DNA of 64,000 nucleotides from Antitrichia curtipendula (taxonomy: Eukaryota; Streptophyta; Bryopsida; Hypnales; Leucodontaceae). The position numbers were made by a program, and so were the translations under genes. The stretch lies in contig OX579637.1 of NCBI GenBank assembly GCA_951230915.1, positions 1,054,001 to 1,118,000 on the forward strand. The letters are read 5' to 3'. Below, one piece after another: positions 1 through 12,220 of the stretch. The notes under the pieces are model-generated. The model worked only from the letters and a program-made list of their open reading frames with translations. It ran no database searches and was not told where the DNA came from. Each line of letters begins with the position of its first letter. Within the stretch, counting starts at the first letter, position 1.

Positions 1-1309
1 GAAAACAAACAAAACAAAGAACAATGCCAATTAAATAGTAAATGAATAGTGAGATACTACCTTAATGATTTTTAATTCTGACCTTCCTTCCGAGAGTATC
101 TAACCTCCTCCTTCTTCTTAATTGTCACTTCTAAGTCTCTTCAACTTCCAACTTCACTTGTTTTCTTCACTTCACTTGTCTCCTTCAAAGTTTGGTTGTT
201 GAGTTGGTAGTGTATGTCTAATCAATCAAATTAGATCAAAGTTAATTCAGTTTAGTTGTTAGATGGCTGTGGACCTTAGCATGTAGAAAATCACAAGTTA
301 GTATGCGAACATGGCAAATTATAATTTTAGTTTTCTAGTTCAACAGTTGAATGATTTGATGGCCTGGACTTCACCAAATTGTTTCCAAGCTGACTTTGAT
401 GGCTTAATCGTCTTCTATTCCCACCTTGCCTGGACTCTCCCAACACCTCCACTCACTGCCTGGCTCCCTCGAGTACTGCCCAGTCACTACTTCTTGTTGC
501 CACGTGGCGCGACGTTATTGGTTAGGACCTGGCCAACCAAACCAAACCCCAAAGCATTAAAAACACAGACCAAATGGCCAATTTTCAGTCCCGATGGTCC
601 AATTTCGACCCAAATTCAATCGAGACTTCACTCGTACGTTTGAGACCTCGATCAGCACCTTGGGACCTCGATCAGTTCGTCTTCTCCTGATGTGGTTTGG
701 CTCCTTGTTGGCTCCTTGTTCTGATGTGATCTGGCTCCTTGTTGGCTCCTTGTTCTCATGTGATTTGGTTACTTTTCTGATCTTTGGACTGGTTCTAATT
801 TCTATTAACTAACTGGTTAACTGGAAAGAAAAAACAACAAAACAAAACTAATTAAAATGAAAGAGATCAACTAAGCTAATTTTTGGGATTTGACTACTTC
901 TAAAACAAAGCAACTCTTAACTAATTGTTTTTTGGGTTTTGGGGGGATAATGACTAAAGCAAGCAATTCTATGGGATCTAACTAATAATTTGAGGCTTTT
1001 TGGATGGTTTTTCTAAAGCAACTAGCAAGCAAATTCTAACTAATGGATCTTGGGGGTAATAACTAAGAAAAGCAACTAAACTAAATGTTTTGGTTTTTTT
1101 GGGTTAATAACTAGCAAAACGACTAAACTAAAAGCTAAACAATCAAATAAAATCCATAACTTTGGCAAGGAAAGCAGAAAGCAAATGAGCAAATTCTAGC
1201 GGAAGAAAGGGAGCCACTTGATGAAGGTTTTTGGCTTAAATAGCCAGCACCCCGAGGGTTTTTCCCAAGTATTCTCTCAAGTTTCAAGTTAAACTTTTGT
1301 TGAGGTGAA

Positions 1310-1417
1310 AGCTTCGCCGTGCGGGGGCAACCCCAGGTCAAATCGAATAATTTCAAGTGTCAAGTACCCGTTTCCAAGTTTCAAAAGTCAAAGCTCCGCC
1401 GTGTGGGAGCAACCCTA
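1310..1417. repeat. Diverged pair of a 27-28 bp unit
   Basis: A unit starting GCTTCGCCGTG and ending CAACCCCAGG at about 1,310-1,336 recurs as GCTCCGCCGTG...CAACCCTAGG at about 1,390-1,417. A shorter piece, GCTTCGCCGC, appears again near 1,668. The copies are diverged, so the duplication is old. Confidence 0.6.
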
Positions 1418-1467
1418 GGACAACCGGAGCTTCTTAAGCCAATTTAAGTATTTTGAAAGTTAGATTT

Positions 1468-1603
1468 TAAAGGAGGTACACATGACAGTGTTTAACCAAA
1501 CATTAGAAACCAAATCTTCCAAAATTTCAAGTCACAGTTAACGTTTAATCGCTAAAGGAGGTATTTATGAAAGTGTTTAACCGAACATTAGCGACCAAAT
1601 TCT
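1468..1603. repeat. Tandem ~50 bp repeat, 85 bp period
   Basis: TAAAGGAGGTA...GTGTTTAACC.AACATTAG..ACCAAAT occurs at 1,468-1,518 and again at 1,553-1,603, with about 85 bp between starts. The repeated parts differ at several positions. No function is visible. Confidence 0.7.
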
Positions 1604-1950
1604 CAAATTCCGTTATACAACGAACTTTGAGTGGGAAATTAGTCTAAAATACTTTTGGCAAAGTCAAGCTTCGCCGCTTTAAGTATTTTAGTACCAAGTA
1701 CAGTTCACGTCTCACAATTTGTTAGTATTCAAGTAATTTAGGTAAAGAATCAAGTTTTGGGGTTTTCGACCTCCAAATTCAAACAAGAAAGCAATAGGTT
1801 TTGAAGGGACCCTCTAGTCCTTCAAAACGCAAGGGAAATAGCGAGAAATGCAAAGAAATAGAAGGAATTAGCCAATTTTTGGCTTAAAGTGCTCCAACAA
1901 CGTGTTGGTAGCACAGTAGAGCAACAATAAGGAAATGAAAATAAGGTTTG

Positions 1951-2068
1951 GTCTGACAACGTGTCAGTACCAAGAAAAATGAGGGTTTGGAAATAAGAAT
2001 GAAGGTTGGTCTGACAACGTGTCAGTACCAAGAAAAATATGAGGGTTTGGAAATAAGAATGAGGGTAC
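1951..2068. repeat. Near-perfect tandem duplication of a 58-60 bp unit
   Basis: The unit beginning GTCTGACAACGTGTCAGTAC is present at 1,951-2,008 and 2,009-2,068, with only a 2-bp insertion and a few changes. A weaker third copy precedes it from about 1,890 (CCAACAACGTGTTGGTA). Each unit contains a small dyad (TGACAACGTGTCA), so a protein-binding site is possible but not shown. Confidence 0.75.
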
Positions 2069-3643
2069 CGACAACCTCGAGGGGAGGCCTTTTATACTCG
2101 AGCCAAGCCCTCCCCGGTAAGTTGTCGGTTAAAAAACGTTTAACTAACTACCTAACTAAATTCTAAACTACTACGAGATATTTTGCATTTAATCTTTGTT
2201 TAGTAGGAAGGAAGGTCCTCAAGCAAGTTCCTTGGAGGCTTTAATTAGCCTTGAAATCTTGCCTAAATCAAATCTTTGATTGTCCCCAAAGATTTTATGA
2301 AAATAACCCTAACTAACCTAGATATTTTGCAATTTAATCCTAGGTCAATCCCAAATATTCTTAGTTTAATCTAAATTGGCTTTTAAAGGAAAGATTTGAC
2401 ATCTTAACTAAATCCAATCTTCGATTTTCACCAAGATATTTTGTTAATTAACCTCGAATTACTACAAATTACTCTAAAAAAGTCAAACTAAGAGCTGACC
2501 CTATCTATCTTTTAGGGAAAAACTCCAATTTGAAAACCGATTGCGCCATCGCCTTCAGAAGACCCCAATTAGTTTAGAGGACCCCCTACCCCCTTCTTCC
2601 AGGCTGTAAATATTTGTAAAAACCACTAACGGTAATTCTAAAGAAAAGTCAAAATCCCAACTAATGGAATTTGAGTTTCCCGAGAAAACTAACTGGCTAG
2701 GGTTGCTTGGAAGGTTTGTGATAGTAAGAAAACATTCCTTGTTTGCGACATTCGGACACCGCTAGTTCTTGGCTCGCCGGTCAACTCGCCGTCGTGTTGT
2801 AAATTCTTGTTAAATTTGATGTCGTTGTCGATTTGGGTACTTTTGACTATCAGAAAGTCTTCAAACTTGACAGGTCGCTCATTTAATACATAAAACTCTA
2901 ATCTAATTTTTAGTGAGATTTTACCGCACTCTACGTAATTTCTAAGAAATTACCATCAGTTTCAAAGGCGGTTGATTTCCCATGGAGTCATCGTGGAGTT
3001 TTGTAAAATCCCGAAACTTTTGGGCAATCTTTTGGGAAGTGTCCAAAGGCCAAGGGCAAAATCAAACCTCCAATAAGGATGCTAATTTTAGCAATTCCTT
3101 AATAATTTCCACCCGGGGGGGAAATTATTCTGGTACTGGGATTGTTGTGGATGATTAGTTCCGTTGTTGATCTCTTGGCATGCTTTTACCCTAAAAGCAC
3201 CTTTCCGTAAGCTCCAATCACCTTGCCCTTCTTCTACTTTGCATTCTGATTCATATTCTTCAACATTTATAGGTCTTCATGTAACTAATCCATATTCTAT
3301 ATGAATTGGATCGAGATACTTCTAAACCTTGATATAGACTCTTGCACTTTAGCCAGGATGTCACATGTATTCACATGTCAAGTGTTACATGGACAAGACA
3401 CTAGAACTGGCTAACTCTCACTTCCTCACATCTCTCTAATACATTAATATGGACTCTAAGACACTGAACTTAAGACATAAACATAGAAAAGCATAGTATT
3501 TTGTGCTTTCCATGAATTTAGGAAGGTTCCTCACTAATCTGGTAGGGACTTCTACCAAACTCCTCTCAACTACTAATTCATGCTATTTTGCGTGAATTAA
3601 CACTAAAAACTAACAATAAATCGCAAAAAATAAATCTAGAGCT

Positions 3644-4714
3644 TCAAGTGCTAACTTGAGGGCTCACAGTCTTCTCCAGATTCCGGATCTCCTCATCCTT
3701 CAGGCGGATCGTATCCAAATCCGGCCTTCGTCGGATCTCATCGATAATATCCTCGGGCGGAACCTTCAGCTCGTCCGCGACCTCCTGGATGAAAGCGGTC
3801 GTCCTCACATGTAGGAGTCGCGCTTGGACCATCCACTGGTCTCCGGCGTCGAAGAACTCCTAGCCGGAAGTTCTTCTCGCCTCCGGAACTTGGCTTGGCT
3901 CCACCGGATCCACCTTAGGCTGCTTCCCCCTGGAACCCGGATCCGTGGATTTCCTCTTGGTTCCTCTCCGTCTAATCCGGTCCTCCTCAAGTTCCTCCTC
4001 TTCCTCTTCCGAAACTGGAGCATTCTCCTGGACTTCATCCATCAATCCAAACTTCAGGATTTCACATCTTGTTTTGTAAATGAGAGTCTCGTCCGGGGTC
4101 AGTACATCCCCGTGATGGTACAGGTGGAAAAGGTAGGGGCAGATCGGGCTGTACTTGACCTTGGTGACGTGGTCCGCCAATTTGGTGACCACCGTTGCGA
4201 TAACCCTCCTCCAATGCACCGCCCTTCCCTCCATGCTTCCAAAGATCGTGTTGGCCACTGTCACGGTAACCCGGCTTGGCTTTTCCGGATAGAGTATCGG
4301 AATCATAAATTCCAATACTCTCCGATGACGTTCGTTGATGCAGTCCGTGATCGCATAGCCCTCCTTGGCGTTAGGCGAATTCCGGAATTTCCCTGTCGTG
4401 AATTTATCCGCCCTGGAAGCTAGACCATCCCCGGACTTCCGGAATTGGTACACCTCCGCCCAGACGTCTTCCCTCCATCCCTTCCTCTGCCCTCTCACAG
4501 TCAGCTCGTACTGATTCGCCGTTCCGCCAATCAGCTCCTGAATCAACTCATCTCTCTTGAGATTCCAGGGTCTCTCTATCAGCCCTATGCATCCCATCCG
4601 TCGGAGATCCTCATCTAACTCCTTCCGGACCTCTGGGTCAATCAGTATCGCCGGACAGACCATCCGGGCGATGACCGACACTCTTGCGGCTCTTGGATTA
4701 CTACTTTCCGCCAT
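3644..4714 (-). pseudogene. Family-G protein, copy 1 (possibly a plant transposon-protein relative), one TAG stop
   Basis: Starting at ATG 4,714, the frame encodes a basic, alpha-helical protein. It has an N-terminal domain (E..LDEDL.RMGCIGL..RPW), a central region (FMIPILYPEKPSRVTVTVA) and a Y.FHLYHHGDVL motif, then a low-complexity Lys/Pro tail. A TAG at 3,860-3,862 interrupts the frame, which then continues (EFFDAGDQWMVQA...) to a stop at 3,644. The part after the stop matches copy 3 (KFFDIGFQWMEQA), so it was once translated. The central layout recalls the plant transposon-protein domain found near retroelements, but that is from memory and not certain. Two other copies lie at 20,752-22,599 and 55,546-56,120, all on the minus strand. 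TAG from CAG is the simplest lesion. Confidence 0.6.
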
Positions 4715-4846
4715 TTGGAACCCAGAAACTACTGGCCTCACCTCTCTCTATCCGTAAACGCACTCTCACCAAACTTTCTCTCAACTAGCTAAGCACGGAC
4801 GAGTTTGGAAACTCAAAAGATGAAGAGAGAAAAGGCGGGTGGTGGT

Positions 4847-4856
4847 CCTTAAATAG
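4847..4856 (-). promoter_or_regulatory. TATA-like box of family-G copy 1
   Basis: On the minus strand the site reads CTATTTAAGG, about 135-140 bp upstream of the ATG at 4,714. Copy 2 has the matching CTATTTAAA at the same distance from its ATG, which supports a shared core promoter. Confidence 0.5.
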
Positions 4857-4989
4857 CCAGAACATCGCCTTCAGTTCCCGGATTGGAACCGAATTAGGAT
4901 TCTGTTCCCGAGGCGTGTCCCCTAGCCTCATAGGCCGGATCCCTAGTTCGTAGGTGGCGGCGTTCCGATTCATTTCCGGAAACCCTAAC

Positions 4990-6184
4990 CTGGACGGATT
5001 GGAAACTGGTTTTCGGATGAACGCTTATTCCAAACGTAAGCTCTTCCGGAAAACAACTACCATTTCTTAACCCAAAGAAGTTTAAAAATTTCTATCTATT
5101 CCATTTATTCTACCCTATCTATACGAAAATTAGGTTTTCGTGTTGTGACAGGGTGTAGGGTTTAGGGTTTGAATTCTTTCATTGCTGTGTTGAGGATTGT
5201 TTTCGCTTGTGATGTTCTTGGTTGAATATTATGATTTTGATGTGGGTGTCAGGGTTTATTGCATAGGTGATGAGTGTATGAGCTGAATTGAAAAATTTCA
5301 GAGGATTATGTTCTTATCTCCAAAGCAATAACATTGTATTCCTTGTATTTTCTGTGCAGTGGTAGATTCACAATTTCTGTGGCAGATTTTTTGAGAGGTC
5401 TTGGAGAGCTTACAACAGCCATCAGTGTTTCCAGGTTAGCAATTCTATTCAGTTTGTTTATTTTTTACGTTGCTTGCATGCATAGAACAGCAGCAGTACT
5501 CCTTCCATGCATTCTAGGGTCTCGGTCATTCATACGTACTCCTGGGAACCTTAAATTCTACCCGATCTAACTGTGAACCTTAATTTCTACACAATCAAGG
5601 TCAAATTACAGTTGTTTGAGAAGTCTTCAATCCAGTTCTTCCGCTTATCCTTGAGTCGACGATCGTGGACTCACGACAACATTTAATGCTTGTCCTGGGT
5701 CGGCTATCGTTGACTCAAAGACATCCAAGGTCTTAACAGTAAACCAGCCATACAATTCGCACAAAAAAATCTATGAATAAACAACCAGGCTAAGTATCAT
5801 CGAGTCGACAATATCGAGATCCAAAACAAAAGCAAGACAACAAACAATAATGAAATAAATAGTAAATCAGAATAAATAACATCATACACAGAAAAAAAGA
5901 TGGCAACAACACGGCGACCACGAAGCTATCGTCGACTGGACGATAGCTGCCCAAACTGAACACAATGAGAGAACTGCAGTGTAGATAACAACAGGGGCCG
6001 GTAGCAAGACAACAAGGAAACCAGAACCACGAGGAACAGAATAACTAGATACGTGCTTGAGAGATCAACGAACATATCGAACAATTAAACAACTAGTGGT
6101 GAACATGAAGTATCATATCATCGAGTCCATGATACCGCGCCCTGACTATCGTCTTGTCTGCTCTGGAACAGTTCATAATTCAAA
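4990..6184. other. Non-coding stretch with GAGTCGA-type motifs
   Basis: No gene is supported. A telomere-like GGGTTTAGGGTTTG lies at about 5,157-5,170. From about 5,650 onwards, variants of a motif made of GAGTC(GA) next to a GATCG/ATCG/GATAG half recur (near 5,652, 5,702, 5,796, 5,930 and 6,120). They continue through the introns and 3' part of the next gene and look like a dispersed element-specific motif. Confidence 0.4.
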
Positions 6185-9100
6185 ATGGAAGGAGCCAACG
6201 GATACAACTACTCAGTAACAATCAGCCATATTGAGCCTTTCGTTGTTCCAGCTACCAATGAGGCATTCTTCGGCGAAATGCAGGGAACGTATGGGACGCT
6301 CTGGCAATTCAAGAAGCATATTAGCACGTGGAGCTTCGGGGTAAATCGCTGGAAGAATTTTGTATACCTCAGATATCGAGCGCAAGGGAGGAATCAATAC
6401 TTCCCATGGAATATGAAGGAAAAGGTGACCCTAATTGACGATTGCGGGCAGAGTTTTGTTGTTATAGTCCTCCGAGAAGTAGACGACACTGGAAGACTAG
6501 GGAGTCACTCACACTTTGTGGTTATAGACGTGAACGCGTACCACAGTAACTTCGACCTTGACAATCTTATGACGTTTCTGGAGGGCTCACAGATGGAATC
6601 CCTCAATGAAGAATTTGATAAGTGTGGGTGTGTACTGTGGAGAAACAGCACAGCTAAGTCCAATGCAAGCAGACTAAGACTAATCTGGAAAACTCTGGAC
6701 CATTACGCGTTGACAAAAACTGAACCAATGCCAACGATTGGCGGGATCGTAAACACCGGCAAGCAGTTAGCATCAGACGTCGTACAGATGCCACCACCTG
6801 TTCCTGGAGGCAGCAGGGGTGCTCGGCCTGGACAAGCCAGATCCGAGCCAAAACGACGGGAGCCTCCTCCGCTAGAAGGCACAGAGTCGACCCGGAAGAG
6901 GAGGAAATCGAATCTGTCAACTGCACCCGCAGGAGCAGGCAGTTCCGGGTCAGCATTAACAACAGTCGGAGCTACTCCGTCAGCAACGGACCCTGCGCTA
7001 GAGGACTATGAGAAGTTTGCTCTTACTCAGCGAAACTTTTGGGCCGACCACAAGTCATGCTTTCTTTTTAATCAAGAGCTTGTAAAAGTAGACATAAAGC
7101 AATGCATTCTAGCAAAAGACTAGTATGTCATTCGCACCTTACAGAGGGATATAGTAGACTCTGTAAAAAATGAACTTGTCCAGCTAGGGGATATTAAACA
7201 ACGACAGACAGTGTGTCTCACACCCGTTGATGTGAAGGGGAGATTATTGCCAATTAAACCGGAGAAGTGGGATGAAATTCACAAGGGGCAATTCATGATT
7301 ATCAACGGATAGCATAGTATAACCGCGTCCCAGGAGCTAAAGAAAGCAAGTTGCGGAGAGGCACGGCGTGTGGAGTTACAGAACTGGAATGCATTGATTG
7401 TCTGGAGTCAAGACCCAAACAAGTTGAGGAACATCTCGCAATTCTACAACTACACGAACCATCTCCAGCATGCCCAACCAACCTGGGGTAATCAGATCAT
7501 AAGTTGTCGCAATATATGGATTACCTACAAGTGCGCCAGCAATATCATGATGGAGGCTGTAACTCAAAAGAATAACGCGAAGTATAATCTTGCCAACTAT
7601 AAGGTGAGGGTCCTTCACGTATAGTCGAGTCAAAGATACTAGTCATCGAGTCTGTGTGAGTCGTAATGGATGTATCTGCTTTAATATTATGCATAATATT
7701 AACGACTGCAATGCCTTCTCTATCGTCGAGTCAAAGATCCGTACTGATATAATCCGAATGCTAACAATGCTTATCACTTTGTACTGTTAAAACAGAGTTT
7801 TATGGACGCAGTCGTCGACAGATATCGAAATATAAATCCAGAGAAAGACAGCGCAAGCGTGAAAGGCCCTGCGGATTTGAAGAACGAAATCCAGATTATG
7901 ACGCTGCCGGATGCCCTTTTCGACTTCTAGGAGAGGTTTCTACAAAAACAATCTAAAGGCGAGCTCATTGAACCCATATCTGGGAGGAAATTCAATGAGA
8001 TAAAGGGGTTTAAGAGAAAGTCAATGTCCTTGAGGAAGGAGTTCTTCCAACACTGCGGTCATTTCACGGACATAGACTTTGGAGTTTTCGCACAGCACCT
8101 GCTTGGTGAAACACCAAACCAAAAATGTAAATACCCGAAGGTGTCCGTGGCCAAAACAAAAATCTTTGTCGCAGACAACATGACTGCAGTGGACTGGGTC
8201 GAACGAAGGAAGAAGAAGAAAGTGGTCCGGCAGGAGTTGATGGCCATAAAGCCTAGCCTCGACTTTACCGGAAGTAGAGGCGACTTGAATGAGGAGAAAT
8301 GGAAGTCCTGGAAAGCGAGGCATAGGTTCACATCCGCTACATGGGATTTCCTTATCTCGCATCCGAAGAACGAGTTCTTCAAGAAAAGGCTTCAGAACGA
8401 CGCGAGGACAAAACGGGCTAAGGACCTGGCCAAGCTCTTCCCTGAGGTTGTCCACATGTTCACAAAGTTCATGAAACTGAAGTACAGTCTTCCCGAGCAA
8501 CTTGGTGGAGTGCAGGTCAGAGGGATTGATATTGTCGCGAAGTCGCTTGTGACAAGCACTCACTACCAATACGTGAACCGTGAGATATATCTCGCCATGC
8601 TAGATGTAAGGGAGCTCCCATTTGTGAAGGGGACCACGTCTGCTGCCGCAGTGGATTCTGTGCTGAAATTTCTCTTAGAGAAGCTTGAGTCCAAGATGAC
8701 AGAGCCGCTTGTTTGGCTCCTCATTCTGCGAGAAGACGCCGACGTGAAGGTGGCAAAGAAATTCGCTGCCTCAAAGCTTAAAGACTACGACTGCGTTGAA
8801 TCGTCCTACATACCGGCCAAAGCTGAGATGCTGGGAAACTGCACTAACCGCAGCGTAGCAGACGACGTCCCCTTGCTCTTCCTTCTCAAGAAGGACAACG
8901 AGTTCATCGCCTCCGCAAGAAAGTTAGTTCAGGAGGAGTACGAAACTCCCGCCAGCTGCTAGTACTATATTGAGGTGTCCAAGAACACCAAAGCAAAGTG
9001 GAGGATCAACGCATCTGAACTCAGGATGGAGTTCTACCTCCAAATCCTCCATGATTTTGCGATGCCAAACGACAACGTTCTCGGTGTCTACTGCGGGCCA

Positions 9101-10775
9101 AAGTTCATGCTGGCTGCGAGGGTAAGTCTCATTTCGCCCTTTTGCATTAAACCAACTCAATGATTGTTCTGTGTCATTCTGTGCACATGACAACAAATAG
9201 TCCGTCATAGTCCCTCAGAGCGTCGACGCGACATGCATGCACTATCTTCGAGTCGACAATGTGTATGATGGTTTATCTGGTTGTCTGCGCACTCCATATT
9301 CTGGTCCTAATCATTTCTGTTGCTTGGTTTAGATGTTCGGGGCATTCTTTTATGCGTTCGCAGAACGGGACGAGGCGAAGGGATACTCCAAGATTGCTTC
9401 CGTGGCAAATAGAATGGACAAGAATGATTTCATGTTTTTGAATTCACCATACTCTTTGGGGTATCAGAAGCGACCCAATCGGATAGCGGTGGTGATTAAC
9501 TCTACTTCGCCTCCTTCTCCGCCGTCTACCTACGAGTCACCCGTGATTAGCCCAACAACTAGGCAGCGAGAATCGGAGTCCGTCGATCCAGAATTAACAG
9601 GTGATCCTGGCGTTGTGGGCATCGACGAGTTTGGGACTAACACATTCCAGGTTCTTGCGTGGCTGAACACATCTACTCCTCCAGCTCAAGCCCAGTCGTA
9701 GTCAAGTGCACGTCGACAACAACCCGCTGCATCTCGGGACCTGCCGGATGATGACAAGGATATCGAGACAAACACCGAGTTTGAGGAGCAACGACGTCCT
9801 CAAGCACATCAAAATCCTGTGGGAGTCGAGCTGATAGGCCCAACGGATAGTGGTCCCGAGGATTTCGACAGAGTGCAGGACTGTGATGTTGCAGAAGAGC
9901 CACTGAATGCATCTCAGGCACAGTTGCCCATGGCAGAAGGATCGGGTGTCATCATTGTAATTAGTGACGATGACGAGCTCAATATGCCACGATCTTCTGA
10001 TGAAGACGATACGGTGGGAATGCCGGAGAAACCCGAGACAAAGCCTAAAGTTAGAATTGATGGTAAGGTCAAGATTGAGGGAGATTGGTGGACTCACCAG
10101 GAGGAGGCACGGAAGCGGAGGATTGCTAGACACCAGGCGAGAGAGGAGAAGGAGAAAGTACTCGCTGAGGCCTTAGCAAGCACACAGGCAGCAAATGCTA
10201 AAATCAACGAGGTCCAGCAAGAGTCGAATGCCAAAATTTCTTCCTTGGAGTCTCAGTTAACGAAGTTGATCGCAACAATATCTGCGCGGCCGGCAGGCAC
10301 ACTTGTGCTCCCTGACTCAGTTCCGGTGGTTTCGCAGCAGTGCGCACCAGTGTGTGTGGTGGAGCAGTTGCCCGTAATGCGTCTTCCTGAGACATTGCCC
10401 ACGACGCGTGATCCCCGATTAGAGGATAATAGCGTCGTCAGCCTTGCTCCTCCTCGACTCGAGGATGAGGGAATCGCTTCCCCCACTAGTCGCGGGGTGA
10501 TCGATGTAAGTACCTCCGGGGTTCATGATTCGACTCCGTAGGGTTCTGGCGTAGTTGCTCTAGCTGATCCTTGAGTCGAGGATAAATGCGAGGAGCATCC
10601 TATTACAAGGGCAGTCGCAAGTACTACCCGTGCAGAAGATCCAGTGCGGATCATATCCACTCCGACTGACACAAACTATGAGGGAGTGGTTTGTGAGAGC
10701 TCTCACCAAGTCGTGGATATCGCTTTTATGTATTCTCAGCTGAGCAAAAAAACATGGACAGTAGAAGACAATTAG
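6185..10775 (+). pseudogene. Family-F gene, copy 1: three-exon protein of unknown function, six in-frame TAGs
   Basis: Exons are 6,185-7,603, 7,796-9,121 and 9,333 to about 10,775. Both introns are GT-AG and phase 0 (donors GTGAGG and GTAAGT). The family is not recognised. The N-terminal ~200 residues are globular, followed by a Pro/Arg-rich linker, then a conserved-looking block containing GQFMIING.HSITAS, where the dot is a TAG. Exon 2 encodes a compact region (RKEFFQHCGHF...ADNMTAVDWVERR...MEFYLQIL). Exon 3 has MFGAFFYAFAERD, a hydrophobic-acidic stretch VIIVISDDDE that looks like a SUMO-interacting motif, a Lys/Glu-rich coiled coil, and DPRLED/PPRLED repeats. Stops at 7,121, 7,310, 7,928, 8,960, 9,699 and 10,539 are all TAG; a TGA follows at about 10,572. 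The frame is otherwise intact. A second copy lies at 57,000-59,722 on the minus strand. Confidence 0.65.
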
Positions 10776-11068
10776 ACTTTGCAGTCCACTTTAAAATCAA
10801 CACTAGAATAATATGTTTACAAGTCAAATATATTACATAGAGAACTTCTGATTTCTGCTAGTTTCGCCAAAACTATACACAGAAGCCTGTACTACATTAG
10901 CCTACAGACATCGGAACCATAGACGGATTCGTCATGAGCGCCCATCAATCAAGGAGTGACCACGCCCTCCTGTCAGGCAGCATGAATACAAATGAGAATT
11001 TTGACCTACTACAAACTTGTCGCTCCTAACCAGCAAGACAAGCATGCAGGACTTGAGGTAGGCGGGAG

Positions 11069-11260
11069 TCAATCAAATTCATAAGGGTCCGTCCGTAGTA
11101 CCTGAGCAGATTCAACCTCTTGCTGGTTAGATTGCCTCGACTCGATGACGGCTGCAACATCCTCTGGCACTTCGTCATTGATGCGGACGTCCTCCTCGTT
11201 CTCCCCATAGAATACATAAAAGCGTGACCCGTCCGCTGCCCTTGAAAGCACTGCCTAATG
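11069..11260 (-). CDS. Possible terminal exon of an unknown minus-strand gene
   Basis: An acidic reading frame (SRFYVFYGENEEDVRINDEV..., ending TDPYEFD) follows a good acceptor, CCCATTAGGCAG, near 11,261. Its composition is protein-like, but the upstream exon cannot be placed because the plus-strand FCP1-like gene starts there. It may equally be an antisense shadow. Confidence 0.2.
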
Positions 11261-12220
11261 GGAGCAATCATCCGCTTAGTGGATTTGAGTGCTCCGTCCC
11301 ATTTTATGGGTCACCTGAATCCGCATTTCAACAGGTATTCCATAATTTCTATGTTGTTCTGTTTTCCTCAAGTAGAATCAGAGTGCGGGAAAGAGGTCAT
11401 GCCGATGAATATAGCGCCGATAGAAATGCAGTCGCCAAGGAAGTGGCTGAATATTGTCTTTGACTTGAACGGAGTGCTCTGTCAAGTTGCGACAAATTCC
11501 TACGGGACGAGAAGTAAATTCCAGCCCTACAAGGTGGAAGACAATGTTCGATGCCACAAGAATCCCACTCTCCTTGGACCCAAGGCTGTTTTTGCTCGCC
11601 AGGATTTACATGAATTCCTCCTAGCAGTTTCAGAGTTTGCCAATAGGGTTATAGTGTGGAGCTCCATGATCAAATCCAACGTCGAGCCCATAACTGCACA
11701 CCTGTTCAGCGGCTGCAAACCCTCCTACGATGTTCTGTGTCAGGATGATTGTAGAAAGATAGAGGTAGCACCGTGTTGTTTCTTCGAAATTGGTAGGAAA
11801 CCGGTGATCATGAAGGTGTTGGCGAAGACGTTGTTCTTTAACTCCAGTGTGGAGACATCGTTCTCGACGGAGAACACGCTTCTCATAGATGACAGCCCGG
11901 AGAAGGGGATATGTAATGAGAAGGGGAACAACATTATCCTGGATACATGGAGTCATGAGAAGCGGAGGGATAACTTCCTTATGGGAGACTTCTTGCCTTG
12001 GCTCCGGCATCTCATCTCAGACAGTCCTCCGGGGAGGTTGAAGGAATATGTGGAGTCTAACCGGATTGGCAGCAATCCGCTTGTCTACAGTGACTTGAAT
12101 TACCAACTCATTGTGGCGGCCATGAGAGATTCCGCCGTTAAAATGGGGGCGCGATACGATCTTCCGGCAGATAATTTAGTCATAGGCAAAGGTCGTCGTA
12201 GGGCTCATTCTAACGCTTGA
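11258..12220 (+). CDS. FCP1/NIF-type HAD-domain protein, catalytic motif altered to DLNG
   Basis: From ATG 11,258 the 320-residue product has the order of an FCP1-homology (NLI-interacting factor-like) HAD domain: motif I FDLNGVL (about residue 68), motif II VIVWSSM, and motif IV LLIDDSPEK near residue 210. FCP1-type phosphatases dephosphorylate protein Ser/Thr, classically the RNA polymerase II C-terminal domain, using a DxDx(T/V) motif. Here the second Asp is Asn, so catalysis is doubtful and a binding role is possible. There is no signal peptide or membrane segment. The gene lies on the same strand as the family-F gene, 0.5 kb downstream, and has no internal stop, unlike its neighbours. 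The N-terminal ~60 residues lack domain signal, so the true start may be internal or on another exon. Confidence 0.65.
   Translation: MGAIIRLVDLSAPSHFMGHLNPHFNRYSIISMLFCFPQVESECGKEVMPMNIAPIEMQSPRKWLNIVFDLNGVLCQVATNSYGTRSKFQPYKVEDNVRCHKNPTLLGPKAVFARQDLHEFLLAVSEFANRVIVWSSMIKSNVEPITAHLFSGCKPSYDVLCQDDCRKIEVAPCCFFEIGRKPVIMKVLAKTLFFNSSVETSFSTENTLLIDDSPEKGICNEKGNNIILDTWSHEKRRDNFLMGDFLPWLRHLISDSPPGRLKEYVESNRIGSNPLVYSDLNYQLIVAAMRDSAVKMGARYDLPADNLVIGKGRRRAHSNA

Larger units (their letters stand above)
1..3643. other. Gene-free repeat-bearing region
   Basis: No convincing coding sequence is seen; the open frames are short and lack domain-like composition. The stretch holds three sets of local tandem duplications (listed separately), AT-rich filler, and two minus-strand TATA-like sites, CTATTTAAG near 1,230-1,240 and GTATAAAAG near 2,088-2,096. 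The first resembles the TATA site of the family-G pseudogene at 4,847-4,856, because both contain TTAAATAGCCAG on the plus strand. This may be the remains of repeated family-G-type promoters or of an element whose coding part is lost. Confidence 0.4.

Noticed and set aside
3090..3180. Polypurine-like GGGGGGGAAA followed by TGG, as at a retrotransposon LTR
   Set aside because: No second LTR, primer-binding site, reverse transcriptase or integrase was found nearby.
6185..10775. TAG reassigned to Gln (non-standard code), suggested by six in-frame TAGs in one gene
   Set aside because: Other genes in the window are interrupted by TAA and TGA as well, decayed copies also have frameshifts and lost splice sites, and TAG ends frames such as the MULE segment at 51,605. 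Methylation-driven decay explains the pattern more simply, though proteomic data would settle it.
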